A stretch of DNA of 64,000 nt from Mesorhizobium qingshengii. Lineage in GTDB: Bacteria; Pseudomonadota; Alphaproteobacteria; Rhizobiales; Rhizobiaceae. The first letter of the stretch is position 1, and each line of letters begins with the position of its first letter. The notes under the pieces are model-generated. The model saw only the letters and a list, made by a program, of their open reading frames with translations. It made no database searches and had not been told where the DNA came from. The stretch spans positions 1 through 64,000 of the forward strand of contig NZ_FMXM01000027.1 in NCBI RefSeq assembly GCF_900103325.1. Direction: 5' to 3'. Made by a program: the position numbers and the translations under genes. Shown here piece after piece: positions 1-7,894 of this stretch.

Positions 1-217
1 CCGTCTGGATGCTCCGCTCCGGGCCGCGACCGTGCCGGACCAGCCGCTCACGTCCGTCCGGCAGCTTCAGATCCCGCATCTCGGCAAGAAACGCTTCGGC
101 CTCCATCTCGATCGCCTGCGCCAGCAATTTGCGCGCGCCGGTGCGGAGCACATCCGTCAGGGGATCATCGATCTCGTCGGGCTGACGAAGGCGAACAATG
201 TTGATAGTCTCGTTCAT
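1..217 (-). CDS. IS256-family transposase, N-terminal part (runs off window)
   Basis: The minus frame from the ATG at 217 gives a protein starting MNETINIVRLRQPDEIDDPL, then DVLRTGARKLLAQAIEMEAEAFLA and a VRHGRGPERSIQT end. This is the typical start of IS256/Mutator transposases, which move the element by cut or copy-and-paste using a DDE catalytic domain; that domain would lie beyond the window edge. A good ribosome site (AAGGAGAG) precedes the start. No terminal inverted repeat was recognised, and the next gene ends only 40 bp upstream of the start, so the element may be truncated or may have clipped the 3' end of that gene. Confidence 0.8.
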   Translation of the reverse strand, partial: MNETINIVRLRQPDEIDDPLTDVLRTGARKLLAQAIEMEAEAFLAEMRDLKLPDGRERLVRHGRGPERSIQT

Positions 218-256
218 GGCGTATCGCTCTCCTTGAGAGGTCCTGGCAGGCTTCAA

Positions 257-826
257 TCACCCGCCTCGATACGCCGCCCTTCTCAAACCGTCATCACCCA
301 TTTTCCGCCATAGCTCGACCTTTGCCGCGGCCGGACCCAAGCCGAATACCGTGAGGGCAATTGGTTCACAATCTGTCTTGCAAGCCGCAAGATCGGAGGC
401 GATCAGTTCCACCTGGTGGTCAACTGCAACTTTTCCCAACCGCGAGATCACTGATCCTTCGACGCGATTTTCACCTTCGAGTATTCCATCCTTTGTCAAT
501 TTCCGGGCGACTTGGCGGCGAAGACCGAAGGCGGTCCCTCGCTCGTCAGGGTCGCTGGTGAACATCGACTCCAGACTGAAGTCCTTATACGATTCCACGA
601 GGTCAGGAGGGGCGCCCCTGCCATCGCGATTGAACTCGGCCAACAGGCGGAACACGCGCGCATCAGTACCGCCGGAGAGAGCCTCAAGCTCCTTTCTAGC
701 GGTTACGTAGTCTTGTTTCTGTGCAGCACTTTCGGCCGCCTCGAAATCCGCCAGCGCAGAGGTAGTAAACGCCGTGCAAAAGCCCAACACAATGGCGGCT
801 GAGTGCAGTCTCAACAATAAACTCAT
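257..826 (-). CDS. secreted Sel1-repeat-related protein
   Basis: 189 residues with a clear signal peptide (about residues 1-26, cleavage after SALA). Residues 27-75 (FEAAESAAQKQDYVTARKEL, then LAEFNRDGRGAP) look like one or two degenerate Sel1-like alpha-alpha repeats, as in scaffold proteins that bind partners in the periplasm. The remainder contains a CKTDC pair and is not recognised. It lies next to an IS256 end and belongs to a cluster of Sel1 proteins. The C-terminus AAYRGG may have been altered by the neighbouring insertion. The function is inferred only from the repeat class. Confidence 0.6.
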   Translation of the reverse strand: MSLLLRLHSAAIVLGFCTAFTTSALADFEAAESAAQKQDYVTARKELEALSGGTDARVFRLLAEFNRDGRGAPPDLVESYKDFSLESMFTSDPDERGTAFGLRRQVARKLTKDGILEGENRVEGSVISRLGKVAVDHQVELIASDLAACKTDCEPIALTVFGLGPAAAKVELWRKMGDDGLRRAAYRGG

Positions 827-860
827 TTTTTCAAATTATGTCCGCCTTCTCTTAGCCGCT

Positions 861-874
861 TTGATTTCGCTCAA
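861..874 (-). promoter_or_regulatory. weak FixK/FNR-like box
   Basis: TTGAT-TTCG-CTCAA differs from TTGAT-N4-ATCAA at one position. It sits about 41 bp before the ATG of the secreted protein starting at 826, so activation would imply an almost leaderless transcript. The region 875-1172 shows no gene or other signal I can support. Confidence 0.3.
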
Positions 875-1172
875 AGCCCGCCGCGGCTTGACAACTGGCC
901 CCAGTCAGGACCCTTTGCCTTGGTCCGAGATAGAAGGACGCCGATGTCGCCGTGTTCGCGATGCTCGAAACAGAACCAGTGCGATGGCTGCCTCGGCTTG
1001 GCAAATCCGAACGGCGCGCGTCCCGCATCCCTAAGACTCGCAGACGTAATTTTCGATCATCCCTAACCATGAAGGCTAGGCAGCTGGCGCGCAATCACGA
1101 TCGGAAGTGACGTTCGGATAGCGTCGCTTCTTGCAGCGACCCGGCACTCGCGAGCGGGGCGGCCAGCAAATA

Positions 1173-1240
1173 CCGGGCCTAACCGGCGCGGTTGCCCGGT
1201 CGCGCCGGCTGCGAGCTTTATATGCTTCTGCTAATATAAG
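1173..1240 (+). repeat. duplicated promoter segment, copy 1
   Basis: The segment starts GGGCCTAACCGGCG and ends in TGCTAATATAAG. It matches 33063-33137 with small gaps. TGCTAATAT has the form of an extended -10 promoter element (TGn-TAATAT). In both places it lies upstream of a homologous small gene, so promoter and gene appear to have been duplicated together. Confidence 0.55.
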
Positions 1241-1280
1241 TGAAGCATGCAAATGAAGGAGCAGGCTTTCGGAGGAAATG

Positions 1281-1652
1281 ATGTCGATCCGCGATGAACT
1301 GCAGGGGCTTTGGGACATCTACGTTGAGGCCTATCGGGCCGGGGATGCCGCCGGTTGCGCGGCCGTTTTCACATCTGACGCGGAATTGCATTCTCCCTAT
1401 GCGCCGCCGGCTCGCGGCCGCGCGGCGATAGAGGCGCTGCATGGCGTCTGGACCCAACACGCCACCCCCGACAAAACACTAGCCATAATAGAGGCGGGGG
1501 CATCCGGGCACCTTGCATGGTCTCTCGCGGCCTATTCAGAGGGTGAGGCGACCGGGAACGGAACTTCACTCAGCGTCTTTGAGCGACAGACTGCTGGCGG
1601 AGGCTGGCTGATCCGCATGTGCAGTCTCAACAGCACCGATCCCGGCCAATGA
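1281..1652 (+). CDS. SnoaL/NTF2-like fold protein (DUF4440 type)
   Basis: About 123 residues with the NTF2-like pattern: an N-terminal helix (DIYVEAYRAGDAAGCAAVF), the start of the strand layer at DAELHSPYAPPARGRAAIEA, and a C-terminal strand ending SLNSTDPGQ. This fold hosts small isomerases, hydrolases or ligand-binding proteins; no catalytic residues can be assigned. I prefer the second of two adjacent ATGs (1281), five bases after GGAGG, over 1278. Its stop overlaps the ATG of the next small gene, suggesting co-transcription from the promoter at 1173-1240. Confidence 0.65.
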   Translation: MSIRDELQGLWDIYVEAYRAGDAAGCAAVFTSDAELHSPYAPPARGRAAIEALHGVWTQHATPDKTLAIIEAGASGHLAWSLAAYSEGEATGNGTSLSVFERQTAGGGWLIRMCSLNSTDPGQ

Positions 1653-1803
1653 CCGACAAGCCGGCCACAACCTACATCGTCAGCTATTCGAGAAACCGAA
1701 CTGGCGGACCGTGCTGACCACCACGGACAAGCAGAAGGCGCTCGATATGGCCGGCGACAAAGCTCGGGTCGAGGTAATCACACATAACTCGAAGAAACGG
1801 TAG
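1649..1803 (+). pseudogene. small rhizobial protein, frameshifted copy 1
   Basis: From the ATG at 1649 the frame reads MTDKPATTYIVSY, then leaves the frame. One base later the protein continues FEKPNWRTVLTTTDKQKALD and ends VITHNSKKR at the stop 1801-1803. A single base is missing near 1686-1690. The same protein pattern (FEKPxWR, LTTxDKxKAL, DKARVExIT) occurs at 33152-33338, also broken. The product is unknown. The two copies break in different directions, so decay or read error is likelier than programmed frameshifting. Confidence 0.55.
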
Positions 1804-2165
1804 GTGGTGGCAAGATGTCCGCAGTCTAGAATCCGAATATCGGGGGCGAATTCACCGTTTTCTCAGGTGGTTCGAATATCGCCAGCTTGTATTGGTAGCC
1901 AAGGCACGCCTTTGACTTGCGGCCACCGCATATGAACCGACAGGCGGCATATGCAACACCAGCCGTAGCAATCCCGTACCCGCGGCACCCAGGCTACGGG
2001 TCGAAGGTTCGAAAGCCCGTGGCCGCCGCTTAACGCGTACATTCGTTCAGCCGAGGTTGGGGTGGCGCTTTGCCGACACATCAATATTTGCGCTGGATCA
2101 ACGTCTTCCCATCTTGGACGTGCACTGTTCGGCTCAGCGGGGTTATACATACGGGCCGTTCCGAC
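1804..2165. other. intergenic region before Sel1 gene
   Basis: About 360 bp without a supported gene. GGTTCGAA near 2007-2015 recalls a tRNA T-arm, but no cloverleaf could be built around it. No FixK-like box was seen here, unlike in front of the other Sel1 genes. Confidence 0.4.
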
Positions 2166-4280
2166 ATGTCACGATCGCTTTTGGCAGTCTTGGTGTTGCT
2201 TGCGCTAGGAACACATGTCCCTGCCGCCCATGCTGGAATCGCTGAAGGCGATGCTGCCGCGGCTCGTGGCGACTACACCAAGGCATTGCGCGAGTACCGC
2301 GCGCTTGCTGAGGCCGGCAACGCGGAGGCACAGTGGGAGGTGGGCCATTTCTATCGGGATGGGCATGGTGTCCCGAAGAACGACGCGGAAGCCGCAAAAT
2401 GGTTTCGCCGCGCGGCTGAGCAGGGCCATGCCTGGGCGCAAAGCGATCTTGGATTTCTTTATCTGAACGGCCGAGGCGTCCCCCAGGACTACTTGGCGGC
2501 AATGAAATGGTATCGCCTAGCGGCTGGACAACGCGATAGCATCGCAGCATTCAACATCGGGGCTCTTTACGATCACGGGCTCGGCGTGCCGGTGGACTAC
2601 GCTCAGGCAATCGATTGGTACCGCAAGGCTATAGCTATCGACGGCAATCCCGCAGCCCTGAATGCCTTGGGAAGCCTGTTCGTCCAGGGAAAAGGCGTAG
2701 AGAAAGATCCAGTCGAGGCTGTCGCATTGTACCGCCGTGCAGCGGAGAAGGGAGAGCCGCTTGCGCAGTACAATCTCAGCAAGATGTACTACGACGGCAC
2801 AGGGATAGCGCGCGACTATGCCGAGGCTTTTGCGTGGGCGCAAAAATCAGCGGACCAGGGCGAACCGAATGGCCAGCGGGCCGTCGGCAAGATGTATGCT
2901 GAAGGCGCCGGAGTGGGCCAGGATTTCAGCAAGGCGGCGAGTTGGTATAGTAAGGCGGCCCAGCAGAACGATCCCGGCGCTCAGGTGGAACTCGCCCAGT
3001 TATACGCCCAAGGAAGAGGCGTCGAGACGAACTATTCCTTGGCGCTGGCGTGGCTCCGGAAAGCTGCAGATGCTGGCGATGCCCTTGCCCAGCAGAACAT
3101 CGGCGTGATGTACGAATTCGGCTATGGAGTTCGCCAGGACTTCGCGGAGGCCGCGAGGTGGTACAGGCTCTCCGCCGACCAAGACAACCCTGACGGCCAA
3201 AAGAGTCTTGGCATGATGTACAAGGCGGGCACAGGCGTGAAGCAGAACTATGTGGAGGCTGCACGCCTGTTCAGGCTGGCCGCCGAGCAGGGCCTCGCAG
3301 CCGGGCAGATGCAGATCGGGCTCGCGTACCTGAACGGCGAAGGCGTTTCGCGCGACGTCGCGGCGGGAATTGATTGGCTCAAGAAAGCAGCGGCGCAAGG
3401 GAATCCTCTCGCTCAGTCAAATCTCGGCTTCGTGTATGGGGCGGGCCAGTACATGCGGCCAGACTACGCAGAGTCCCTGCATTGGTACGAGAAAGCTGCC
3501 GAGCAAGGCCACTCCCGCGCTCAGGGAGCTCTGGGGTACATGTACGAGAAAGGGATTGGCACCGCCCGGAACGCCGCCCTTGCCCTCAAGTGGTACAGGA
3601 AGTCCGCCGAGCAAGGCGAAGCGCAAGCCCAATATGCTCTTGCGCGCATGCTTCTCCTTGGCGACGGAGTCCGGAAGGACGATCGTGAGGCTGCGGCCTG
3701 GATGAAGCGGGCCGCAGACAAGGGGCATCTCGGCGCGCTTACCGATTTCGGATCAATGCTGCGCTATGGCATGGGCGTGAAGCAGGATCCCGCCGCCGGG
3801 CTTCGCTTGATCGAGCGTGCAGCGACGAGTGGATTTGTTCTCGCGCAGCACCTCCTCGGGAGCGCCTATCGCGACGCCGATGGCGTGAAGCGCGATTTCG
3901 ATAAATCGGCGATGTGGCTACGCAAGGCTGCGGATGCCGGATTTGCGCCTGCCCAAAATGACTTGGGTGACGCGTACGAAAACGGCCACGGCGTTCCCCT
4001 GGACTACTCGCTTGCGACGGCGTGGTATCGAAAAGCGGCGCAGCAGGGAGAACCCTCCGGGTATCTGAACTTGGGCTATCTCACCGAAGCGGGCAAGGGA
4101 ACCGCCAAGGACCGTGTCCGGGCCTTCGCGTGGTTCGCGGCGGCGGCGGACCTCTTCCAGCCGGGTCAAGGAAAGGACTTGGCGTCGAAGGAACGCGACA
4201 GGCTGCAGAAGCGCCTGTCCAAGACCGACCTCGCAACAGGGCGCGCGATCGCCGAAGCGTTCAAGAAGGGTCAGTTCTGA
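2166..4280 (+). CDS. secreted protein with about 17 tandem Sel1-like repeats
   Basis: 704 residues. The start at 2166 gives a signal peptide (SRSLLAVLVLLALG, then AHA). From about residue 45 to 650 there are 17 consecutive 36-residue units of the form AQxxLGxMYxxGxGVxxDYxxAxxWYRKAAEQG. Sel1 repeats fold as a TPR-like solenoid that binds other proteins; rhizobial ExoR is a known periplasmic example. The last part (AFAWFAAAADLF, SKTDLATGRAIAEAFKKGQ) is the usual capping helix. No catalytic domain is present, so the role is most likely as a periplasmic scaffold or receptor. Confidence 0.85.
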   Translation: MSRSLLAVLVLLALGTHVPAAHAGIAEGDAAAARGDYTKALREYRALAEAGNAEAQWEVGHFYRDGHGVPKNDAEAAKWFRRAAEQGHAWAQSDLGFLYLNGRGVPQDYLAAMKWYRLAAGQRDSIAAFNIGALYDHGLGVPVDYAQAIDWYRKAIAIDGNPAALNALGSLFVQGKGVEKDPVEAVALYRRAAEKGEPLAQYNLSKMYYDGTGIARDYAEAFAWAQKSADQGEPNGQRAVGKMYAEGAGVGQDFSKAASWYSKAAQQNDPGAQVELAQLYAQGRGVETNYSLALAWLRKAADAGDALAQQNIGVMYEFGYGVRQDFAEAARWYRLSADQDNPDGQKSLGMMYKAGTGVKQNYVEAARLFRLAAEQGLAAGQMQIGLAYLNGEGVSRDVAAGIDWLKKAAAQGNPLAQSNLGFVYGAGQYMRPDYAESLHWYEKAAEQGHSRAQGALGYMYEKGIGTARNAALALKWYRKSAEQGEAQAQYALARMLLLGDGVRKDDREAAAWMKRAADKGHLGALTDFGSMLRYGMGVKQDPAAGLRLIERAATSGFVLAQHLLGSAYRDADGVKRDFDKSAMWLRKAADAGFAPAQNDLGDAYENGHGVPLDYSLATAWYRKAAQQGEPSGYLNLGYLTEAGKGTAKDRVRAFAWFAAAADLFQPGQGKDLASKERDRLQKRLSKTDLATGRAIAEAFKKGQF

Positions 4281-4394
4281 TTACGGCGCATCGCCACGCC
4301 GACCCTCGGTTGGGCGGTTCCACGACATCTTGACCTCGATCTATGTATCTCAGGATTGCTCCCATAGTGTTTCTCGACCTGCGAGGATCCGCCA

Positions 4395-4754
4395 ATGATT
4401 AGGCTCACTACTACATTCGCGATGGCAGGCTTGTTGGTCTTGGTGCCCTCTGCGCCGCAAGCGCGCCCTCTCAACTCTTCGGAGCGGGCAGAGTTCGTGA
4501 GGAATTTCTCCCCTGGATGCATGACAGAGCCTAACGTCAAAACGATAATCAAGACCTTCGGCGGCGGGAGGCGTGAGCTGCGTCAGTACTGCGACTGCGT
4601 AGGCAGTTATTCTGCACGGAAACTGACCGTCGAGCAGTTAACCAATTCCAATGTCGTCGCGTCGCGAATCGCCCAAGCTTGGGACTACTGCATAAAGAAG
4701 GTGTTTCCTGGGTGCGATAGATCCTCGCGGCATTGCTTGTGGGACCAAGATTGA
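4395..4754 (+). CDS. small secreted cysteine-containing protein
   Basis: 119 residues with a signal peptide (MIRLTTTFAMAGLLVLVPSA, cleavage near PQA-R). The mature part has six Cys (GCMTEP, YCDCVG, DYCIKKVFPGCD, HCLW) that could form disulfides in the periplasm. The pattern of a CxC pair with a C-terminal Cys resembles small unnamed rhizobial exported proteins; I do not recognise a family. It lies 114 bp after the long Sel1 gene and before another Sel1 gene. A poor FixK-like sequence (TTGAC-CTCG-ATCTA, 4331-4344) precedes it. Confidence 0.6.
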   Translation: MIRLTTTFAMAGLLVLVPSAPQARPLNSSERAEFVRNFSPGCMTEPNVKTIIKTFGGGRRELRQYCDCVGSYSARKLTVEQLTNSNVVASRIAQAWDYCIKKVFPGCDRSSRHCLWDQD

Positions 4755-4784
4755 TGGGATCAACTGCGTGTTGACACCGATCAA
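4751..4784 (+). promoter_or_regulatory. two FixK/FNR-like boxes
   Basis: TTGAC-ACCG-ATCAA (4771-4784) differs from the FixK/FNR consensus TTGAT-N4-ATCAA in one base and is centred about 67 bp before the ATG at 4845. Just upstream, TTGAT-GGG-ATCAA (4751-4763) has perfect half sites but a 3-base spacer. Spacing to the start fits class II activation at -41.5 with a leader of about 25 nt. Confidence 0.5.
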
Positions 4785-4844
4785 CGTGGGCAACGTGACG
4801 CGGGAATAAGAATGGCATGAGCCCTACTAGTTGGAGGTCGAGCC

Positions 4845-5996
4845 ATGCCGAGACTTGCATTGCGCCTGATTGGAGTCGTGGCAGCACTCGTCTCCCTAGC
4901 GCTCGCGGCGAGCGCTGCCGCACTCAACGGGAGTGACTGTTCGCGCATCTTCTTGTTGATGCCCGAACATCCTCCTCGCGTAACAACGGACGGATTTTCG
5001 GTACAGCCGCCGGCGGGCCCGAATTGGTGCGGAATGCTGGGGCTGTATTACCAGTCAGTCGATTTCTTTCGCCTGGCAACCGATCCTAAAGCCGCGGACG
5101 ATTCTCACGTCTGGCTGTTTGCGCGCCCCGTTATCGTGGAACCGCCCGGGCAAACACCGCACGACCTCGGCGGTTTACTGGATCTGACCCGACAGTGGCT
5201 ACGCAGCGGCACAGCCGAAAGACCCCTGATGATGTCGACCAGCAAGCTGATCTCGATCAATGCAGCACCGGAAGCAGAGGCGCCAATGGTTCAAGCATCC
5301 GAGATCGACCGGTCGATCGGCCTCGATTGCGTCCGCTATCGTGTTGTACTGCGGAGTGGGGAAAAGATCGGAGCACTTTGCCTCGACCCCAGGTCGAACA
5401 TCAGGTTGATTCACATTGGCGCCGACATCGCGGGTGTGCCGGAGGCCGTAGCGCAAGAAGTCGTTCCCGAGATCAATCGGTTCCTGCCAACCATCTGGCT
5501 ATCACCTTCCACGGGCGACGAAGAGATGCGGGGCATCACTGAAGCGGCAGCCCGGGGCCTGGCAGGGGCGCAGTTCAGCCTCGGGGCCTCAATGGAGACA
5601 AGGGAGGACTACGCCGAAGCCTTCAAGTGGTACCGCCTTGCAGCGGAACAGCATTTCCCACCGGCCGAGCACAATGTTGCGGTAATGTATGTCGAAGGTC
5701 GTGGCGTCCCGCCGGACAAGCACCAGGCAGAGCACTGGTTCAGACAGGCTGCCGAGCACGGGATTGCCGACGCTCACTGGGGCCTCGGACTTCTCTATGC
5801 CAATGACGAGGGCGACCTGCAGGATTTTCTGCTGTCATATGTCGAGTTCAGTCTTGCGGCAACTTTGCTCCCGGAGGGAAAGCCCAGCGTTGATGCGGTT
5901 CGCGCCCGTGACAAGGTTGCCGCGCTTCTGACCCCCGAGCAGGTCGCAGAGGGGCGTAGGCGAGTAGGCGAATGGTTGGATGCGCAACTCAAGTAG
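4845..5996 (+). CDS. secreted protein with N-terminal unknown domain and C-terminal Sel1 repeats
   Basis: 383 residues: a signal peptide (1-25), a domain of about 200 residues of unknown fold carrying GFSVQPPAGPNWC near residue 50 and a DCVRYRVVLRSGEKIGALCLD stretch in the middle, then about three Sel1 repeats (residues 225-335) and a capping helix. The FSVQPPxGxxWC motif and the middle segment recur in the protein at 9703-11021, so the two are paralogues. The start is preceded by TTGGAGG. FixK/FNR-like boxes lie about 60-85 bp upstream. Exported binding or scaffold protein is the best inference. Confidence 0.75.
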   Translation: MPRLALRLIGVVAALVSLALAASAAALNGSDCSRIFLLMPEHPPRVTTDGFSVQPPAGPNWCGMLGLYYQSVDFFRLATDPKAADDSHVWLFARPVIVEPPGQTPHDLGGLLDLTRQWLRSGTAERPLMMSTSKLISINAAPEAEAPMVQASEIDRSIGLDCVRYRVVLRSGEKIGALCLDPRSNIRLIHIGADIAGVPEAVAQEVVPEINRFLPTIWLSPSTGDEEMRGITEAAARGLAGAQFSLGASMETREDYAEAFKWYRLAAEQHFPPAEHNVAVMYVEGRGVPPDKHQAEHWFRQAAEHGIADAHWGLGLLYANDEGDLQDFLLSYVEFSLAATLLPEGKPSVDAVRARDKVAALLTPEQVAEGRRRVGEWLDAQLK

Positions 5997-6223
5997 CGGT
6001 TTGCCGGGGCCGGATTTCTCGCCTTGCGAGAAGTCTTAGAGGGTTTCCTTCCGTCGGCATCAGCCCGTTAGTAGACGGCAACATGTCGAACTTGACTTCC
6101 ATCTTGTCGTCGATGGAACTGCTAGAGGACTGCGGCTTCTAGGTAGAGGCCAGTGAGGGGGGCCAGCCCGCACTTCAGAATGCGAACGAGAGTCGTAGCT
6201 GTATCTCCCTCCGACATCGGACC

Positions 6224-7804
6224 TTACGGTCGTGCCGACCTCGGACACACAAACACCTTCAGCGCGGCGAGCAACGCCTTCGGATCGGATCGAGCCTGGT
6301 AGACCGGCGGAGGTGCCGGGCCGCGTTTGAGCAGGACGTAGATCGCTTCCCATGCCGCGCGAGCGGAATACTCAATGGTGAACGCCACGTCGCGCGACAG
6401 CTCCACGTACTGGCCGAGGAGACCGAGATTGGTCGCGCCCTTCGGAACCGGAGGAGGGCGGTCGGAGTGCCCGCGCGGCATCCAGATGTTGTTTGCGTAG
6501 GGTAGGTCGCATGGGATGCAGATCGACGTTCCTATGATCTGGTCACGGTTCCGATCGAACTGCAGTTGCCGCAGCACTTCCTCCAGGATCTCTTTGCCGG
6601 TGCATTGGTCCATGCGCTTCTGCACGTATTGCCCGGCCATTTCCGGAAGCAGGCCGTAGCCCCACCAAAGGTAGGTGCCGTCCGGCTGGCCGATGATTTC
6701 GGGCTGATGGAAGACCGAAAGCGACAGGACCCATGGCGAATCGATCAGGCTCACCAGCCCGCCGCATCCCGTCTGGCTGCCCGTTAGCGCAGCCATGTTG
6801 TCGAGGAATTCCGTGCCAGTCGTAGTGACCGTGAAGCTCACCCAGTGCGAGCTGGGCACATGCGCCTCGCCGAAGAACGCGGCTGGATTGCCGAACTCCG
6901 GGCGCACATCTGCCAAGCGCTTCCACAGCGCCCAGGAGCGTCCTGCGCGCTGCCACGGCGGCGGCGCGGTCATCGACCCGACTGACATGTCGGCGGCCTG
7001 CGATCCGAAGGTCAGCAATACGATGTCCTCCGGCGCCACCACAATCGAGGTCGCCATGCCGTCCCATTCATAATCCAGCTGGACGACGGTGATATGGTCG
7101 GGCGACGGTGCGAGGCCGACGTCGCGGACGTAGGCCCCGTTTTTCAGGTTCACGCCGCGCTCACGCAACCAATCGACCAGCGGCACGATGAGCGTCTGGT
7201 ATTGGTCAAAGCGGGTACGCCAGATGTTCGCCATGTCCGAAATGTGCGGAAACATGTGCAGGGTACGGTTCAGGTAGCGCCGCAGCTCCGCCGCGCTGTG
7301 CTGCGGCAGCGGACCCATGATGGTCGAGTAAGCCAGCCAGAATTCGGACGCGAAGAAATGCGGCCTAAAGAACTCCCTGATCCGCCGCCCCACCAGCTTC
7401 GATTCCGGCGTCAGGGCGAGCCGCATGAGATCGAAGCCGTCGCGCCAGCTCAGGCCGAAGCGGGGTCCGTGCACGATGCGACCCTTTCCGTCGATAAGGC
7501 GCGCGCGGTCGTCGAAGGGGTGGCGCGTGTTGAAGTCGAAGAATTCGTCTTTGACGGACACGCCCGGGTCGCTCTTGGAGGGGATCGCGCTCAGCATCTC
7601 GAACGTGCAGCGGAATTCGCTGTCGAAGACCGAGCCGGGCACGTTGTACCCGCTCTGCGCGTCGCCGCCCAGAAAAAAGCCGCCGCCCATCTGGGCATCG
7701 GCCTCGTAGATCGTGATGTCAGGACCGGGCACGCCGGCGTGGCGGATGAGATAGCCGGCCGCTGCCAGTCCTCCAAAGCCGCCACCGACGATATGGGCCT
7801 TCAT
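6224..7804 (-). CDS. oleate hydratase family flavoprotein (MCRA family)
   Basis: 526 residues. The N-terminus HIVGGGFGGLAAAGYLIRHA is the FAD-binding GxGxxG fold typical of oleate hydratases, followed by DITIYEADAQMGG and the family signature region FRCTFEMLSAIPS, where the catalytic acid of characterised enzymes lies. The middle part with HSAAELRRYLNRTLH also matches. Such enzymes add water to the cis-9 double bond of unsaturated fatty acids to give 10-hydroxy acids. It is somewhat shorter than most family members (550-650). It stands alone between Sel1-type genes and the YCF48 gene on the same strand, about 90 bp downstream of the latter. Confidence 0.85.
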   Translation of the reverse strand: MKAHIVGGGFGGLAAAGYLIRHAGVPGPDITIYEADAQMGGGFFLGGDAQSGYNVPGSVFDSEFRCTFEMLSAIPSKSDPGVSVKDEFFDFNTRHPFDDRARLIDGKGRIVHGPRFGLSWRDGFDLMRLALTPESKLVGRRIREFFRPHFFASEFWLAYSTIMGPLPQHSAAELRRYLNRTLHMFPHISDMANIWRTRFDQYQTLIVPLVDWLRERGVNLKNGAYVRDVGLAPSPDHITVVQLDYEWDGMATSIVVAPEDIVLLTFGSQAADMSVGSMTAPPPWQRAGRSWALWKRLADVRPEFGNPAAFFGEAHVPSSHWVSFTVTTTGTEFLDNMAALTGSQTGCGGLVSLIDSPWVLSLSVFHQPEIIGQPDGTYLWWGYGLLPEMAGQYVQKRMDQCTGKEILEEVLRQLQFDRNRDQIIGTSICIPCDLPYANNIWMPRGHSDRPPPVPKGATNLGLLGQYVELSRDVAFTIEYSARAAWEAIYVLLKRGPAPPPVYQARSDPKALLAALKVFVCPRSARP

Positions 7805-7894
7805 CGATCCAGCCTCTGGATTACCTTGCGCTCGTCTTTAAGCATGCTCAACGTCGAAAAAAGGAGTACCCTTCCTGCGCAACGGCACATTTCC

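Noticed and set aside
1649-1803. Programmed ribosomal frameshifting in the small duplicated gene
   Set aside because: The two copies need shifts in opposite directions and have no slippery heptamer or downstream pseudoknot.
1990-2030. T-arm-like GGTTCGAA suggesting a tRNA
   Set aside because: No acceptor stem or anticodon arm can be paired around it.
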